Part shown: positions 62,621 through 64,000 of the stretch, one piece after another | Layout of the letters: each line of letters opens with the position of its first letter | Position numbering within the stretch: position 1 is the first letter of the stretch | Assembly: GCA_023653785.1 (NCBI GenBank) | Contig: JAMKCH010071742.1 | Coordinates: 1 to 64,000, forward strand | DNA length: 64,000 nucleotides | Direction of reading: 5' to 3' | From: Ophioderma brevispina | Lineage: Eukaryota; Echinodermata; Ophiuroidea; Amphilepidida; Ophiodermatidae | Position numbers and translations under genes: made by a program | Notes under the pieces: model-generated | The model's input: the letters and a program-made list of their open reading frames with translations, nothing else | Told to the model about the DNA's origin: nothing | Databases searched by the model: none

Positions 62621-63240
62621 AACACAAGAGCTACCGGTACGGCCGTAACGCCGACACTGGAATCGGGATAATGGATTTAAAATACAAATGAGGGAGAAGT
62701 GAATGCAAAAATGAGTGCAGTGAGTGAGTATTAGAGTTTTAAACGACAAATCAACACAATTGTGTTATATTGTGCATTACGTTTTATCATTATATTAAGT
62801 TTAAAAACATCCAAACACCTTTGAAACATACATCACAATACATACTAATCACAACCCTTTTTTAACAAGTTACATAAATATTACAAGCGGCCTCCTTCGG
62901 AATTTATAACCTGCAGCGGCCTAATCATCTGACATGTTTTAACATCTGGGGACCTTAATATTTTTCCGATACGCGCATACCAACGCACTCCGTCATACAT
63001 GTTCACAGAAAGAGGCCACAATCACAAGAATACAAAGAGTACGGATCACCTCTAACCAAATGACTATGGGTCATATAAGTAGCGACCAATTGTTACATCG
63101 CGTAATCCAATCTTGCCCCTTCGTCCAATCAAACATGAACTACCAACAGCTCCCACAGTTGGTTGAAAAGCATGCATTTATTATTAGGAACTGAATCTCA
63201 CAGCATTTGCCACCTATTTTGATATAGCTATAACTGAGCC

Positions 63241-63860
<620 letters not shown>

Positions 63861-64000
63861 AAATTTAGCTTGAAAAACAAGATCATCCAGTTTAGCCCCT
63901 TCTTATATTCGACATAAGTCTAGGTCAAAGCAAGATCAACATGTGGTTCCAAGGAGGACGACTAGGAAAATCAACTGAAGGGCAAGTATCAGCATTTAAA

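Larger units (their letters stand above)
60605..63240. other. No gene recognised
   Basis: Includes a TG repeat (61137-61170), a perfect hairpin (62161-62179) and a diverged 196-bp direct duplication (62240-62620). The frame at 62144-62407 minus crosses the hairpin and has no known domain. Confidence 0.5.

Overview
The window looks like a repeat-dominated, AT-rich, non-coding stretch of an invertebrate animal genome, most likely a marine one. The reasons are several unrelated non-LTR retrotransposons, a Penelope-like element, hAT-, mariner- and TTAA-type non-autonomous DNA elements, long foldback elements, a C2H2 zinc-finger array in two copies, and many microsatellites and poly(G/C) tracts. 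The sequence does not fix the species. I see no intact, confidently functional host protein gene, no rRNA gene and no CRISPR array. Most Met-initiated reading frames are chance frames or translations of simple repeats.

Layout, 0-20 kb. A satellite-bearing inverted-repeat element lies at 0.1-1.3 kb and a tRNA-like SINE head at 4.7 kb. A 1.8 kb nearly pure pyrimidine tract (7.35-9.16 kb) carries a small nested foldback element. Two degenerate LINEs of one family point away from each other (10.1-12.4 kb minus, 13.5-16.4 kb plus), each with its own AATA tail; a 358 bp hAT-type MITE sits between them. A tandem array of a 156-180 bp unit follows (16.4-17.2 kb), with a lone diverged unit on the far side of the LINE pair at 9.4 kb. 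Then come a GA/GATA microsatellite and a Penelope-like element (18.4-20.7 kb) whose 3' part is on the minus strand and whose reverse transcriptase is on the plus strand.

20-40 kb. A decayed array of about 15 zinc fingers (21.1-22.5 kb, minus) with conserved flank is followed by a dispersed repeat ('B') in opposite orientations at 23.4-24.6 and 31.1-32.9 kb, both carrying insertions. A degenerate Jockey/RTE-like LINE lies between (27.6-29.6 kb), and a tandem duplication at 36.5-36.8 kb. The rest of 33-39 kb is AT-rich sequence in which I recognise nothing.

39-64 kb. A LINE 3' end with a zinc-knuckle-like motif, a CR1/L2-like LINE (41.2-44.1 kb, minus, the best-preserved element here), and two copies of a TTAA-flanked element, one holding a 367 bp MITE with near-perfect 80 bp arms, lead to a ~195 bp tandem repeat, a 0.9 kb foldback element and the second zinc-finger array (49.2-50.0 kb). 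Further on are another LINE RT fragment, a hAT MITE, a CA-rich LINE tail, a 358 bp tandem duplication, AT-rich and G-rich low-complexity stretches, and a LINE RNase H domain split by a 176 bp poly(C) tract.

The strongest observations are a complete hammerhead-ribozyme-like fold exactly where Penelope-like elements carry one; a 5' inversion of that Penelope element that matches twin priming; the giant poly(C) tract that appears to have grown from one glycine codon; and several filled/empty insertion-site pairs between repeat copies inside the window.
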